Shown: positions 33,252 through 45,251, counted from the stretch's first letter. The stretch is 64,000 nucleotides of DNA from Saccharomyces mikatae IFO 1815 (GCF_947241705.1 NC_079257.1:186001-250000); one strand, 5' to 3'. A program made the numbers and translations. The notes: generated from the letters alone by a model not told the origin.

Positions 33252-36167
33252 ATGAAGGTGAAGAAATCAACTCGATCCAAGGTCCCTACTGCATGTGTTA
33301 ATTGCAGAAAAAGAAAAATCAAATGCACAGGTAAATACCCGTGCACAAACTGTATCTCTTATGATTGTACGTGCGTCTTTTTGAAAAAGAATTTGACTCA
33401 GGAAAAGGATACGTCCCTGCCTTTGGCCACTACAACTGTTCCTCGGTCTTCTTCACACCACAATGAAAAAGTTTCTGCAGATGCACATCATCTTGATAGT
33501 GTGATTAAGCTAGATAACCAAGATTATTTCAAATTGGTGAATGAGCCGATACAAACTCCGGTCTCTCCGAACACTACAAATGCATCCGATGCGACTAATA
33601 ACAATAATATTCTTTTTGAAGATGATTCTGATTACCAGAAGCAGCTGATTACGTATCAGAAAATTTTAACAAATCTGTATAGTTTGCCCCCGTGTGCTGA
33701 TACGCAGGTTTTGATTAATAGCACCAAGTCACAGTTGAATAATTTGATTAGTAACTGGAAACCTGGAATTGATTACCATAAGCTTTCCAACCTCTCTCCC
33801 CCTCCACAAAGGTCCATAGAAACGTGCCTTTTAACTAATAAGTATAGAAATAAAATATACATGACACGGTTCTCCTTTTGGACTGATCAAATGGTTAAAA
33901 GTCATAGTTCAGATTCATTTTTGGCTACTACCCCATTAGTTGATGAAGTATTTGGCCTTTTCTCTCCAATACAGGCATTTTCGTTAAGGGGCATTGGCTA
34001 TTTAATAAAGAAAAATCTTGACAATACAGGCCCACTGATGCGAATAGACACAAAGGAAACTATTTACTTGATACTAAGATTGTTTGATTTGTGCTATGAG
34101 CATTTAATTCAAGGTTGCATCTCCATTGCTAACCCATTGGAGAACTATCTTCAGAAAATGAAGCAATCCTTTACTGCGGCAGCACCCGCTACTTTGCCCA
34201 CTTCTCCGACACCTTTATCCAGTGACTTGGTGGTCTCTGTTGTTAATCAATTGCCTCAACCGTTCATACAAACGATTACTGGTTTCACGACTTCCCAACT
34301 AATAGATAATCTACATGACTCATTTTCGATGTTTCGAATAGTGACAGAAATGTATGCACAGCATAGAAAGCACTTTGCGGAATACTTAAATCAAGCGTTT
34401 TCTTTACCTCTTCAAAAGAGTAACTTGTTTTCATCATTTTGTTCCTCGGAATATCTTTTATCCACTCTTTGTTACGCGTACTATAATATCACCTTATATC
34501 ACATGTTGGACGTAAACACTTTGGATTATTTAGAAATTTTAGTGTCGTTGCTAGAAATCCAGAATGAAATTGATGAACGTTTTGGATTTGAAAAAATGCT
34601 AGAAGTTGCAGTCACATGTTCCATTAAGATGGGATTGTCCCGTTGGGAATATTATGTTGGAATAGATGAAAACACTGCTGAAAGAAGAAGAAGAATTTGG
34701 TGGAAGATTTACTGCCTGGAAAAGCGTTTTTTAACTGATCTTGGTGACCTGTCTTTAATTAATGAACGTCAAATGAACTGTCTTTTGCCAAAGGACTTCA
34801 GGGACATGGGATTCATCAATCATAATGAATTTCTAACAAAAATTAGCACATGCTCACTATCACCATCATCGCCCGAAATAGAGAGGTTGTCTTTGTCCCG
34901 ATTGATTGAGTATGGAAAGCTAGCGATCGCACAAATTGTTGGGAATTTTTTTTCAGAAACTCTTTATAATGAGAAGTTCACATCTTTAGAAACATCGGTT
35001 AAACCTGCGCTCGTTAGGCAAAAGTTATTGGAGAATGTTTTTGAAGATGTTGAGTCATTAAGGATGAAATTGGCTAAAATAAAATATCACACTTCGAGAG
35101 TTTTTGAGGTAGCTCACTCTAGATATCCAGACTACTCAAAAAATGATTTGATTGAGGCAGCTAAGTTTGTAAGTTACCATAAAAAGACATGGTTTTCTAT
35201 CTGGGGTGCTGTTACCAATTTAATTGCTAGACTATCCGAAGATCCAGAAGTATTAACCGAGCAAACCTTGAAATATGCGGATGAAATGTATCGAGATTGG
35301 AAAGAAATTAATCAATTCTTAATACAGGTTGATACCGATTTTATTGTTTGGACTTGTTTAGACTTTTATGAGCTGATATTTTTCGTGATGGCTTCAAGGT
35401 TTTATGTTGAAAATCCGCACATTAGTTTGGAGGATGTTATTAATACTTTGAAAGTCTTTAAGAGAATTACCAATATCATGTCTTTCTTTAACAATAATTT
35501 AGACGAAAAAGATTATGACTGTCAAACTTTTAAAGAGTTTTCGAGAAGTTCGAGCTTAGTTGCTATATCGATAAGGATCATATTTATAAAATACTGTGAT
35601 TCTGAACAAATTGATAGAGCTGAAATAATTGAACGTTTGAAAGAAGTTGAACCGAAGTTGAGTGATCTTTTGAGGGAGTTTTTTGATACTCGTTCTTTTA
35701 TTTACAAATATATGTTGAAATCTGTTGAGAAATCAGGCTTCCATTTAACAATTAGAAAAATGTTAGAAAGTGACTACAAAATTTTATGCAGGGATAAAGC
35801 CGCCACTGGAAATGTTTCTGAACAAGGTAATGTAAACCAAGTTTCACAGCCATATGACGGAACGGTTCCTGTGTACAGTAATTCTTCTACTTCACCAGCA
35901 AATTCGCCGTTGAAGCTATCGTCGTTGTTGAACTCTGGAGAGGAATCTTACGCCCAAGACGCATCAGAAAATACTTCATGTAATTTACCACACCAGCGTC
36001 GATCGTTGCAGCCTCCTAAAAGACAACCATTTGCGCTCAGCCAAGTAGGTGGTAACGAGAATAGTATATACAATCTTGGCACTTTAGAGGAGTTTGTTAA
36101 CAGTGGCGATTTGACGGATTTATATCACACCCTTTGGAATGATAGTACTTCAGATCCATTCTTATAA
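33252..36167 (+). CDS. PDR3: Drug-resistance transcription factor Pdr3
   Basis: Pdr3 is a Zn2Cys6 activator, partner of Pdr1, that turns on ABC transporters such as PDR5 and also responds to mitochondrial dysfunction. The 971-residue protein has the six-cysteine cluster at once ([11 protein letters not shown] to CTNC and CTC, about residues 14-40). The fungal-specific regulatory region lies in the middle ([16 protein letters not shown] near 480), and an acidic C-terminal activation segment ([21 protein letters not shown]) closes it. Start is [10 protein letters not shown]; three upstream in-frame codons lack an ATG. The promoter holds two self-response elements and heat-shock-like dyads. It lies head to head with LDB7. 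Confidence 0.96.
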   Translation: MKVKKSTRSKVPTACVNCRKRKIKCTGKYPCTNCISYDCTCVFLKKNLTQEKDTSLPLATTTVPRSSSHHNEKVSADAHHLDSVIKLDNQDYFKLVNEPIQTPVSPNTTNASDATNNNNILFEDDSDYQKQLITYQKILTNLYSLPPCADTQVLINSTKSQLNNLISNWKPGIDYHKLSNLSPPPQRSIETCLLTNKYRNKIYMTRFSFWTDQMVKSHSSDSFLATTPLVDEVFGLFSPIQAFSLRGIGYLIKKNLDNTGPLMRIDTKETIYLILRLFDLCYEHLIQGCISIANPLENYLQKMKQSFTAAAPATLPTSPTPLSSDLVVSVVNQLPQPFIQTITGFTTSQLIDNLHDSFSMFRIVTEMYAQHRKHFAEYLNQAFSLPLQKSNLFSSFCSSEYLLSTLCYAYYNITLYHMLDVNTLDYLEILVSLLEIQNEIDERFGFEKMLEVAVTCSIKMGLSRWEYYVGIDENTAERRRRIWWKIYCLEKRFLTDLGDLSLINERQMNCLLPKDFRDMGFINHNEFLTKISTCSLSPSSPEIERLSLSRLIEYGKLAIAQIVGNFFSETLYNEKFTSLETSVKPALVRQKLLENVFEDVESLRMKLAKIKYHTSRVFEVAHSRYPDYSKNDLIEAAKFVSYHKKTWFSIWGAVTNLIARLSEDPEVLTEQTLKYADEMYRDWKEINQFLIQVDTDFIVWTCLDFYELIFFVMASRFYVENPHISLEDVINTLKVFKRITNIMSFFNNNLDEKDYDCQTFKEFSRSSSLVAISIRIIFIKYCDSEQIDRAEIIERLKEVEPKLSDLLREFFDTRSFIYKYMLKSVEKSGFHLTIRKMLESDYKILCRDKAATGNVSEQGNVNQVSQPYDGTVPVYSNSSTSPANSPLKLSSLLNSGEESYAQDASENTSCNLPHQRRSLQPPKRQPFALSQVGGNENSIYNLGTLEEFVNSGDLTDLYHTLWNDSTSDPFL

Positions 36168-36743
36168 AATTACAAAAAAAAGAAAAGTAGTACAATAGTA
36201 GAAGAGTAAATTGATTATTCTGCAACCACTGACAAACAAAAATTATGGTGTCCTTATCTTTGGACAATAATGAGCTGATTTGATTAGTTTTCGTCTGTAA
36301 TTCTGGACATCTTTCACATTAGACAAACAGTATACTTAGTTCGTGCCTACTGCTACAAAATGCTCTTTGACCGCAAAGGTTAGGAATTCAGAGGAGATTT
36401 TTACAAGTATAACCTCGGTGAAGCTCTTACTTCAGTAATATGACCTGTTTACTTACATAAGTAGGATTTTGGACCTTACTGTGAATGTTGGTGATATTTA
36501 TGAAAGCAGTTTTACTTAACTATTTGTGCTGCCCTTCTTGCTGAGTTATTCTGCTAGTATTTTGTTATTTTATTAGCGTAATTATTTTTTGAGATATAGC
36601 AGTAATATTTAATGATTTTTGGGATTGGATTGCCGAAAAAGAAATCTTACTAGCTATGCAGAAATAAAGTAAGGCCCCAATTTATAAAAAACAATTTCAC
36701 TAACTCTTCTTACATTTTATACCGTACCATCCGTTATCGAATT
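36168..36743. other. PDR3 3' spacer
   Basis: These 576 AT-rich bases lie between the PDR3 stop and an LTR. I see no gene, and no internal Ty sequence. S. cerevisiae carries a full-length Ty1 near this place as I recall, but none is present here. Confidence 0.5.
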
Positions 36744-37036
36744 TGTTGATAATTAGTAATTTTTGTAAGTTGAAATAATTGAGAATAAATCGTTCTTTCT
36801 TAAATTATATAAAAGAGATATATAAAACACACGCTGATTGATTATATTAAATCCAATTGTTCAGGCATAATTCGGAACATTGATGATAAGCTTTTGGTGA
36901 TAACTCATCTTCTTATATACTAAGTTATGGTCAATTAATAGATCTTTGCTTTACTACTGCAGTAAATTCTATTATTATAATTTTTCCTAATCCAATTTAT
37001 ACGAAGAATGTATAGTTGTAATCGCTAATTCCAACA
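36744..37036 (-). mobile_element. Solo LTR of Ty4/Tsu4 type upstream of tRNA-Ser
   Basis: This is a 293-base fossil LTR reading TGTTGATAATTAG at the left and AATTCCAACA at the right, so it is on the minus strand. The 5-base target duplication GAATT is intact on both sides (36739-36743 and 37037-37041). It ends 80 bases upstream of the tRNA-Ser gene, in the window favoured by Ty1/Ty4-class elements. Confidence 0.8.
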
Positions 37037-37079
37037 GAATTGCATTTCAGCTTTTACTTTATATATAATCATAATTAAC

Positions 37080-37090
37080 TTTTATATTTT
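37080..37090 (+). other. ARS consensus match before tRNA-Ser
   Basis: TTTTATATTTT fits WTTTAYRTTTW at all positions. The region is AT-rich, so chance is a real option. Confidence 0.2.
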
Positions 37091-37116
37091 GAAATCTATT
37101 ATTATTCATAAAATTA

Positions 37117-37198
37117 GGCAACTTGGCCGAGTGGTTAAGGCGAAAGATTAGAAATCTTTTGGGCTCTGCCCGCGCAGGTTCGAGTCCTGCAGTTGTCG
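37117..37198 (+). tRNA. tRNA-Ser(AGA)
   Basis: This 82-base class II tRNA has acceptor GGCAACT pairing with AGTTGTC, a D arm with GCCGAGTGGTTAAGGC, the anticodon loop TTAGAAA with AGA at 37150-37152, a long variable arm (GGGCTCTGCCCGC) and T loop GGTTCGAGTCC. No intron is present. Poly-T follows at 37199-37207. It corresponds to the chromosome II tS(AGA) gene. Confidence 0.98.
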
Positions 37199-37555
37199 TT
37201 TCTTTTTGCTAACTGTACATGTATTTGAATTTGAGAGAGAATAGTGGACTTCTCCTTTGAGTTTGTCAATTGTCTTTATTAACTGTATGGTAGGAAACAC
37301 AGGTTTTAAATGGTTAGAAAAATATTCAGTCGATTTGAATATATGGCAAAAGACTTTGATCTACGTTTCAAGATAAGCGTTACAAATATATACCTTTTTT
37401 TTACAATCACCACATTGCGTATTAGAAGCGTAGTATATGATTATCACTTATTAGTAAATTTCTCTCTTATCCACCCAAGCTCCAAGGTTACCTACCTACC
37501 TTTCGTTTTATTTTTTCGAACACGCCTAGATCTGGTACCACCCGGACGTCCTTCT

Positions 37556-37602
37556 TGAAAAATTTTGAGTGTATGTCTTCCCGAAAATTTTTAGCGATGA
37601 GC
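37556..37602 (+). promoter_or_regulatory. RRPE and PAC boxes of UTP20
   Basis: TGAAAAATTTT (37556-37566) and GAAAATTTTT (37583-37592) are RRPE-type boxes. GCGATGAGC (37594-37602) is a perfect PAC box right behind the second. The pair sits about 170 bases before the UTP20 ATG. This is the standard promoter of ribosome biogenesis genes, bound by Stb3 and by Dot6/Tod6. Confidence 0.85.
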
Positions 37603-37769
37603 ATTGAAAAGTTGGCGTATTCAATTAAGTACAGTATATAACCTTGATATACAGAAATAAAACACTTGAGAACAGAGCGTATCTTCCCTCATTTATATAC
37701 TTTTTGTTTTAACTCGTTAGGCGTATTGGTTACACTTTGAATATCGGCTATACATATTTCATTGACAAT

Positions 37770-40700
37770 ATGGCTAAACAAAAGCAAACTACAAAATCGT
37801 CTAAACGATATAGGTATTCTTCCTTCAAAGCCAGGATCGACGATTTGAAAATTGAACCAGCAAGGAACCTAGAAAAGAGAGTGCATGATTATGTTGAGTC
37901 ATCGCACTTTCTTGCTTCTTTCGATCAGTGGAAAGAAATTAATTTAAGTGCCAAGTTTACGGAGTTTGCAGGAGAAAACGAGCATGATGTTCAAACCCTG
38001 CCCCAAATATTATACCATGATGAAAAGATTTTTAATTCTTTGGTTTCATTTATCAACGCGCATGATGAGTTTTCCCTGCAACCACTATTGGACCTCTTAG
38101 CTCAATTCTGTCATGATTTAGGTCCAGATTTTCTAAAATTTTATGAAAAAGCCATCAGAACCCTGATAAATCTGTTAGATGCTGCCATAGAGTTTGAATC
38201 CTCTAATGTTTTTGAGTGGGGTTTCAACTGTTTGGCTTATATCTTCAAGTATCTTTCGAAATTTTTGGTTAAGAAGTTGGTACTGACATGTGACCTTTTA
38301 ATCCCACTATTATCTCATTCGAAGGAATATCTTTCAAGGTTTTCAGCAGAAGCGCTGTCCTTTTTAGTGAGAAAGGCTCCCGTTTCTAACTTAAGTAAAT
38401 TTATCGAATCTGTCTTTGGAAAATTGGAGGAAGGTGATGAGCAAAGCAATCTTTATGAAGGTCTTTTGATATTATTCACTGAATCCATGACATCTACGCA
38501 AGAAACGTTGCATTCTAAGGCTAAGGTTATCATGAGTGTTCTATTACAGGAGGCTTTGGCGCAATCATCACCAGAAAGATCTGTTTCATTGTTGTCAGAT
38601 ATTTGGATGAATATTAGTAAATATGCCTCTATCGAAAGTTTACTTCCGGTCTATGACGTCGTGTTTGAGAACTTCAATAATTTACTCGACAGTACCAACC
38701 TCGATAGGATAATGAAAGTGTTGGCAACTATTGTCTTTTCTGAAAGTGGTAAGAAAATTCCTGATTGGAACAGTATTATCAGTTTGATTGAAAGAATAAT
38801 GAATCAGAATGAAAACTGTGCTTCTCTTTCACCAGATAACCTAGCATTCTTATTTGCCTTGTTTATTCGTAATACTGATGTGAAAACTCTGACTCAATTT
38901 CACCAAAAGCTTTTCAACTATGCTCTAACAAATATTGCAGATCATTTCCTTGAATTCTTTCAATTTGCATTAAGGTTAAGTTATGAAAGGGTATTATCAT
39001 TCAACGGCTTAAAGTTCCTGCAATTATTTTTAAAGGAGAACTGGGAATCACAAGGGAAGAAAATTGCACTTTTCTTTCTAGAGATAGATGAGAAGCCTGA
39101 ATTACAGAAAGTATCGAAAGTCATTTTTCCAGAGGAGTTCCTTTTATCTATCAGAGACTATTTTATCACATCAGAAATCAAAGATTCGGACGATCTTTTC
39201 GAAATATATTGGCGAGCTATAATTTTCAGATATTCAAACTTAAAGGATTCAGTGATTATTAACTCTTTGCTTGAACGTATTTTTTTAACTTTTACATCTC
39301 CAGATAACTTTACAAAAGATACGGTTGGTACACTCTTAAAAGTATATTCTAAGGGAGACTACGCTTCAGGGCAAGATCTATTAAAGACTATTTTAGATAA
39401 TTACGAAAACTACAAAGTAAGTTTAAGCTTTGTAAGCGGATGGAACAAGTTAGTGGGTAACCTACACCCTTCAGAAGATATAAAAGAACTATTATCACAC
39501 TATCCAAAGCTTCTCATTGACTTGACAGATAACCTTGTGTTACCTGATGGGAAAATTCGTTACGAAACTTTCGAATTAATGAAGGCCTTGATGCATTTGC
39601 AGGGTACACCAATACCTGAGCTTCTTTCTTCATGCATGATTATCGAGCAAGTACCTCTTACATTACAAAATGCCAGAGACTTAACTATCAGAATCAAAAA
39701 TGTTGGTGCTGAATTTGGAAAAACTGAGACAGACAAACTAACGTCTTCTTTTTTTCTCAAGCATCTGTTTGGACTTTTAACTGTTAGATTTTCTCCAGCT
39801 TGGACAGGTGTTTTTGATACTCTTCCTAATGTCTACACAAAAGATGAAGCTCTTGTGTGGAAATTGGTATTAACGTTTATTAGATGCCCTGATGAAAATC
39901 AGAAGTTGGATTACTATGAGCCTTTGCTTGAAGATGGTACGGACACAATACTGTGGGATTCTGGCGTGGTGAGGTTAAGAGACACCATTGATACGTTCTC
40001 ACAAGTTTGGTCAAAGTATTCTACTCAAAATACGAGCATAATAGGCACTACTATAGAAAGAAGGGGGAACGTCACCTACCCAGTTTTGATTAGAAATCAG
40101 GCTTTAAAAGTTATGCTATCTATTCCTCAAGTTGCAGAAAGACACTTTGCCGATATTGCACCTTTTGTTTTCAATGATTTCAAGACCTATAAAGATGAAG
40201 AGGATTTGGAAAATGAGCGTGTTATTACTGGTTCATGGATGGAAGCTGATAGGAACTTGTTTTTGAAGACTTTAAGCAAATTCAAAAATATAAAGAATGT
40301 TCACAGTACAGTGGAACTGCATGATCATTTGATGGTTTTATTGGGTAGTCGTAATACAGATGTTCAGAAACTGGCGTTAGATGCACTTCTTGCTTATAAG
40401 GATTCTACACTGAATAAGTATAGAGATAACTTAAGGAATCTATTAGATGACACTTTATTCAAGGATGAAATTACAACTTTCTTAACAGAAAATGGGTCAC
40501 AGGCCATCAAAAATGACGATGAGAAGGTGATTATGCCATATGTTTTAAGAATTTTTTTTGGTCGAGCACAAGTACCCCCAACAAGTGGACAAAAAAGAAG
40601 CCGCAAAATAGCTGTTATTTCTGTTTTACCAAATTTTAAGGAGGCGTACGTTAATGATTTTTTGACTTTGGCTAGTGAAAGACTGGACTATACCTATTTC

Positions 40701-43700
40701 TTCAACAACAACCACCAAATAAATGGCTCAAAGGCTACTTTGAAAACTATAAGACGTATGACTGGTTTCATCAACATTGTAAATTCAGCTCTGTCTGTAT
40801 TGAGAACAAATTTTCCATTGCATACTTCCTCAGTGTTGCAACCGTTAATTTACTCGATTGCTATGGCATATTATATCCTGGATACTGAGGGCACAGAAGA
40901 GGTTCATTTAAGGAAGATGGCAGGCAATTTGAGGCAGCAAGGTCTAAAATGTTTCAGTAGTATCTTTGAATTTGTCGGGACTGCGTTTGATTGGTCCACA
41001 TCTATGGATGGTGTCTACACTGTTGTAGTTAAACCACGTATCCCGCACTTTTCAGATGAAAATTTACAACAACCCTCCTCTTTGCTACGAATTATCCTTT
41101 ATTGGGCACATAATCCCTCTTTGTACCCATTTCTGTACTACGATGAACTAGCAGCAGCTACTGCGTTGATGGACACCATATCAAACCAACACGTTAAGGA
41201 GGCTGTTATTAGTCCCATTATTGAAGCAGCGGATTCGATTATCAGAACACCAGTAAATGATGATCATTACGTAGATTTGGTGACTCTTATCTGCTCATCC
41301 TGTTTGAAAATACTTCCCTCGTTATATATTCGACTTTCTGACTCAAGCTCTATTTCTTCGTTTTTGAACTTGTTAGTCAGTATTACTGAATTGGGATTTA
41401 TTCAAGACAATGATGTTAGAAGTCATTTGGTCTCTTCACTGACATCCATATTGAAGGGAAAGATAAAAAGATTGCCAGAAAATGATACCCAAAAAATCCT
41501 AAAGATATTGAAACTTATAGTATTCAACTACGATTGTTCTTGGAGTGATATTAAGGAACTCTATGCAACCATATCGTCTTTGTTTAAAACATTTGATGAG
41601 CGAAATCTCAGAGTTTCCTTAACAGAGCTCTTCGTGGAACTTGGTAGAAAAGTTCCTGAATTAGAAAACATTTCTAAATTGGTTGCAGACTTGAATTCAT
41701 ACTCATCTTTGCGTATACATGAGTATGATTTCCCTAGAATTCTATCCTCCTTCAAAGGGCTCATTGAAAATGGTTACAAGTCTTACAGCGAGATGGAGTG
41801 GCTTCCTCTATTGTTTACCTGTTTACACTATATTAACGATAAGGAAGAACTTGCGCTAAGAACAAACGCATCACATGCGATAATGAAGTTTATTGATTTT
41901 ATTAACGAGAAGAATAATTCTATTGATGCCACGCCATCAATTTCTATGCTAAAAGACATCCTTTTACCAAGTATAAGGGCTGGTCTCAGACATCCTTTAG
42001 AAGAAGTACAAAGCGAATATATATCAGTGCTGTCATATATGGTGAAAAACTCTAAATATTTCACAGACTTCGAAGATATGACCATTTTGCTCTACAATGG
42101 TGATGAAGAGGCAGATTTCTTCACAAATATTAATCATATTCAACTGCATCGTCGCCAAAGAGCTATCAAAAGGTTAGGTGAACATGCTCATCAACTCAAA
42201 GATAATAGTATATCTCACTATCTGATACCAATGATCGAGCATTATGTATTTTCAGATGACGAAAGGTACAGAAACATTGGGAATGAAACGCAACTAACCA
42301 TTGGAGATTTGGCACAACATATGAGTTGGAACCAATACAAGGCTCTTTTCAGAAGGTATATTTCAATGCTGAAAAACAAACCTCATCAAATGAAGCAAGC
42401 CACACTACTAATTGTTCAACTCTCAGTTTCCCTTAGAGAAACTTTTCGTTCTGTAAGAGGTGAAACTGAATCAAAGTTTACTTTGAGCAAATTCCCTTCT
42501 AACTTGGAAGAACCCACTAATTTTATTAAGCAGGAACTGTACCCGACACTTTCAAAGATTCTAGGCACAAGAGATGACGAAACTATCATTGAAAGGATGC
42601 CTATTGCGGAGGCTCTAGTTAATGTTGTTTTGGGGCTCACAAATGATGACGTTGTCCATTTCCTTCCAAGTATCCTAACGAATATTTGCCAAGTTCTAAG
42701 AAGTAAATCCGAAGAGTTAAGAGATGCCGTAAGAGTGACTCTCGGTAAAATTAGTATTATCCTAGGTGCTGATTATCTTGTTTTTATGATAAAGGAGTTG
42801 ATGGCCACTTTAAAACGTGGTTCTCAAATTCACGTATTAAGCTACACTGTCCACTATATCTTGAAGAGTATGCAAGGAATATTAAAACATTCCGACTTAG
42901 ACACTTCTTCCAGCATGATTGTTAGGATCATAATGGAAAACATTTTTGGTTTCGCTGGTGAAGAAAAAGATTCAGAGAACTATCACACAAAGGTTAAAGA
43001 AATTAAGAGTAACAAAAGCTATGACGCTGGTGAACTTCTCGCTTCAAACCTTAGCTTGACAGAGTTCGGTACATTGCTTTCTCCTGTGAAAGCTTTGTTG
43101 ATGGTTAGAATTAATCTGAGGAATCAAAACAAATTGAATGAGCTATTAAGACGATATCTGCTGGGTCTGAATCATAATAGTGATTCTGAATCGGAGGACA
43201 TTCTTAAATTTTGCCATCAGCTTTTCCAGGAGTCAGAATTAAATAATAATACTCAAAAACCTAAGAGGAATGTGAGAACCGAAGTGGACGAAAAAGAAGA
43301 TTTTTTCTTGGTTAATTTGGAATCGAAATCATACACTATCAATTCACATAGTTCCCTTTTGAATAGCACTTTGCAGAAATTTGCCTTAGATTTGCTCAGA
43401 AACGTGATAACCAGACATCGTTCTTTTCTGACTGTGTCCCATCTAGAAGCCTTCATTCCATTTTTGAGAGACTCATTAATTTCTGAAAATGAAGGTGTGG
43501 TAATTAGTACGTTACGTATTTTGATCACATTAATCAAGCTGGAATTTTCTGAAGAATCTAGCGAGATCTTCAAAAACTGTGCAAGAAAGGTTTTGAACAT
43601 TATTAAGGTTTCTCCCTCAACTTCAAGTGAATTATGTCAAATGGGTTTGAAGTTCCTTTCTGCCTTCATACGTCACACGGATGCCACGTTGAAGGACACT

Positions 43701-45251
43701 GCCTTGAGTTATGTTCTGGGAAGGATCTTGCCAGACTTGAACGAACCAAGCAGACAGGGCCTCGCTTTTAATTTCCTGAAAGCACTTGTTTCAAAACATA
43801 TCATGCTTCCAGAACTTTATGACATTACGGATACTACCAGGGAAATAATGGTCACCAATCATTCAAAAGAAATTAGGGATGTGTCTAGGAGCGTCTATTA
43901 TCAGTTTTTAATGGAATATGACCAAAGTAAGGGCCGTTTAGAAAAGCAGTTCAAATTCATGGTAGACAATTTGCAGTATCCTACCGAATCCGGCCGTCAG
44001 TCGGTAATGGAATTGATCAATTTGATCATTACAAAAGCAAATCCTGCCTTACTATCAAGATTATCATCTTCCTTCTTTCTGGCACTAGTCAATGTTTCCT
44101 TTAATGACGATGCGCCAAGATGCCGTGAGATGGCTTCGGTTTTAATTTCAACAATGCTTCTGAAACTTGAAAATAAAGACCTTGAAATTGTCGAAAAATA
44201 TATAGCTGCTTGGTTAAAACAAGCTGATAATGCATCTTTTCTGAATCTTGGGTTGAGAACTTATAAGGTTTATTTGAAGAGCATTGGATTTGGACATACT
44301 ATTGAGCTAGACGAGCTTGCCATTAAGCGTATAAGATACGTTTTGACCGATACTTCCGTAGGATCAAAACATGAGTGGGATCTGGTATTCTCAGCTTTGG
44401 ATACATTTTCGTCTTATATGGAATCTACAGAAAGTATTTACAAGCATGACTTCAAAGACATATGGGATGGGATCATTACGTGTCTGTTGTATCCACACTC
44501 GTGGGTCCGTCAATCTGCGGCTAAACTTATTCATCTTCTAATATGCAACAAGGGTAAACTGGAGGTGCCGTTGACCAACGTGGAAGTTCAAACCATTGCA
44601 ACAAGAGTTCTACATCAATTAGGTGCGCCTTCAATTACAGAAAATCTTGCCAATGTCTCAATAAAAACATTAGTTAATATTGGTATCCTATGGAAAGACG
44701 AGAACACACCATTTATCATGGATATGTCGAAGAAAACAGAAGAGGAACCGAAATATACTACTGCGGTTGACTATATGATAAGTCGAGTTGGCGGTATCAT
44801 TAGATCTGATGAACATCGTATGGATTCTTTTATGTCGAAGAAGGCGTGCATTCAACTATTGGCCTTATTAGTTCAAGTCTTAGATGAAGCTGAAGTGATT
44901 GCAGAAGGTGAAAAGATACTACTGCCGTTATATGGTTACCTAGAAACATATTATTCAAAGTCAGTTGATGAAGAACAAGAAGAACTACGCACTCTTTCTA
45001 ACGAATGTTTAAAAGTACTAGAAAACAAATTACCAGTATCCGAGTTTACTAGAATATATACTGCTGTCAAACAGACTGTGTTAGAAAGAAGAAAGGAAAG
45101 AAGATCTAAAAGAGCGATTTTGGCTGTTAACGCTCCACAAATTTCGGCTGACAAAAAGTTAAGAAAGCATGCAAGATCGAGAGAAAAGAGAAAACATGAG
45201 AAGGATGAAAACGGTTATTATCAGAGACGCAACAAGAAGAAAAGAGTCTAA
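37770..45251 (+). CDS. UTP20: 90S pre-ribosome component Utp20
   Basis: Utp20 is a very large HEAT-repeat scaffold of the small-subunit processome, needed for 18S rRNA processing in the nucleolus. The frame codes for 2493 residues, the same as in S. cerevisiae. The whole protein is a regular series of amphipathic helix pairs. The N-terminus (MAKQKQTTKSSKRYRYSSFKA) and the C-terminus (RRKERRSKRA, ADKKLRKHARSREKRKHEKD) are strongly basic. The DRIM-type conserved block lies near residues 880-1000 (GSRNTDVQKLALDALLAYKD onward). I chose MAKQ rather than a non-ATG extension. The RRPE/PAC promoter supports the role. It is the longest gene in the window. Confidence 0.97.
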   Translation: MAKQKQTTKSSKRYRYSSFKARIDDLKIEPARNLEKRVHDYVESSHFLASFDQWKEINLSAKFTEFAGENEHDVQTLPQILYHDEKIFNSLVSFINAHDEFSLQPLLDLLAQFCHDLGPDFLKFYEKAIRTLINLLDAAIEFESSNVFEWGFNCLAYIFKYLSKFLVKKLVLTCDLLIPLLSHSKEYLSRFSAEALSFLVRKAPVSNLSKFIESVFGKLEEGDEQSNLYEGLLILFTESMTSTQETLHSKAKVIMSVLLQEALAQSSPERSVSLLSDIWMNISKYASIESLLPVYDVVFENFNNLLDSTNLDRIMKVLATIVFSESGKKIPDWNSIISLIERIMNQNENCASLSPDNLAFLFALFIRNTDVKTLTQFHQKLFNYALTNIADHFLEFFQFALRLSYERVLSFNGLKFLQLFLKENWESQGKKIALFFLEIDEKPELQKVSKVIFPEEFLLSIRDYFITSEIKDSDDLFEIYWRAIIFRYSNLKDSVIINSLLERIFLTFTSPDNFTKDTVGTLLKVYSKGDYASGQDLLKTILDNYENYKVSLSFVSGWNKLVGNLHPSEDIKELLSHYPKLLIDLTDNLVLPDGKIRYETFELMKALMHLQGTPIPELLSSCMIIEQVPLTLQNARDLTIRIKNVGAEFGKTETDKLTSSFFLKHLFGLLTVRFSPAWTGVFDTLPNVYTKDEALVWKLVLTFIRCPDENQKLDYYEPLLEDGTDTILWDSGVVRLRDTIDTFSQVWSKYSTQNTSIIGTTIERRGNVTYPVLIRNQALKVMLSIPQVAERHFADIAPFVFNDFKTYKDEEDLENERVITGSWMEADRNLFLKTLSKFKNIKNVHSTVELHDHLMVLLGSRNTDVQKLALDALLAYKDSTLNKYRDNLRNLLDDTLFKDEITTFLTENGSQAIKNDDEKVIMPYVLRIFFGRAQVPPTSGQKRSRKIAVISVLPNFKEAYVNDFLTLASERLDYTYFFNNNHQINGSKATLKTIRRMTGFINIVNSALSVLRTNFPLHTSSVLQPLIYSIAMAYYILDTEGTEEVHLRKMAGNLRQQGLKCFSSIFEFVGTAFDWSTSMDGVYTVVVKPRIPHFSDENLQQPSSLLRIILYWAHNPSLYPFLYYDELAAATALMDTISNQHVKEAVISPIIEAADSIIRTPVNDDHYVDLVTLICSSCLKILPSLYIRLSDSSSISSFLNLLVSITELGFIQDNDVRSHLVSSLTSILKGKIKRLPENDTQKILKILKLIVFNYDCSWSDIKELYATISSLFKTFDERNLRVSLTELFVELGRKVPELENISKLVADLNSYSSLRIHEYDFPRILSSFKGLIENGYKSYSEMEWLPLLFTCLHYINDKEELALRTNASHAIMKFIDFINEKNNSIDATPSISMLKDILLPSIRAGLRHPLEEVQSEYISVLSYMVKNSKYFTDFEDMTILLYNGDEEADFFTNINHIQLHRRQRAIKRLGEHAHQLKDNSISHYLIPMIEHYVFSDDERYRNIGNETQLTIGDLAQHMSWNQYKALFRRYISMLKNKPHQMKQATLLIVQLSVSLRETFRSVRGETESKFTLSKFPSNLEEPTNFIKQELYPTLSKILGTRDDETIIERMPIAEALVNVVLGLTNDDVVHFLPSILTNICQVLRSKSEELRDAVRVTLGKISIILGADYLVFMIKELMATLKRGSQIHVLSYTVHYILKSMQGILKHSDLDTSSSMIVRIIMENIFGFAGEEKDSENYHTKVKEIKSNKSYDAGELLASNLSLTEFGTLLSPVKALLMVRINLRNQNKLNELLRRYLLGLNHNSDSESEDILKFCHQLFQESELNNNTQKPKRNVRTEVDEKEDFFLVNLESKSYTINSHSSLLNSTLQKFALDLLRNVITRHRSFLTVSHLEAFIPFLRDSLISENEGVVISTLRILITLIKLEFSEESSEIFKNCARKVLNIIKVSPSTSSELCQMGLKFLSAFIRHTDATLKDTALSYVLGRILPDLNEPSRQGLAFNFLKALVSKHIMLPELYDITDTTREIMVTNHSKEIRDVSRSVYYQFLMEYDQSKGRLEKQFKFMVDNLQYPTESGRQSVMELINLIITKANPALLSRLSSSFFLALVNVSFNDDAPRCREMASVLISTMLLKLENKDLEIVEKYIAAWLKQADNASFLNLGLRTYKVYLKSIGFGHTIELDELAIKRIRYVLTDTSVGSKHEWDLVFSALDTFSSYMESTESIYKHDFKDIWDGIITCLLYPHSWVRQSAAKLIHLLICNKGKLEVPLTNVEVQTIATRVLHQLGAPSITENLANVSIKTLVNIGILWKDENTPFIMDMSKKTEEEPKYTTAVDYMISRVGGIIRSDEHRMDSFMSKKACIQLLALLVQVLDEAEVIAEGEKILLPLYGYLETYYSKSVDEEQEELRTLSNECLKVLENKLPVSEFTRIYTAVKQTVLERRKERRSKRAILAVNAPQISADKKLRKHARSREKRKHEKDENGYYQRRNKKKRV

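Noticed and set aside
37310-37558. 82-codon frame between tRNA-Ser and UTP20
   Set aside because: Its text is AT-driven and it runs into the RRPE/PAC promoter; no family is recognised.
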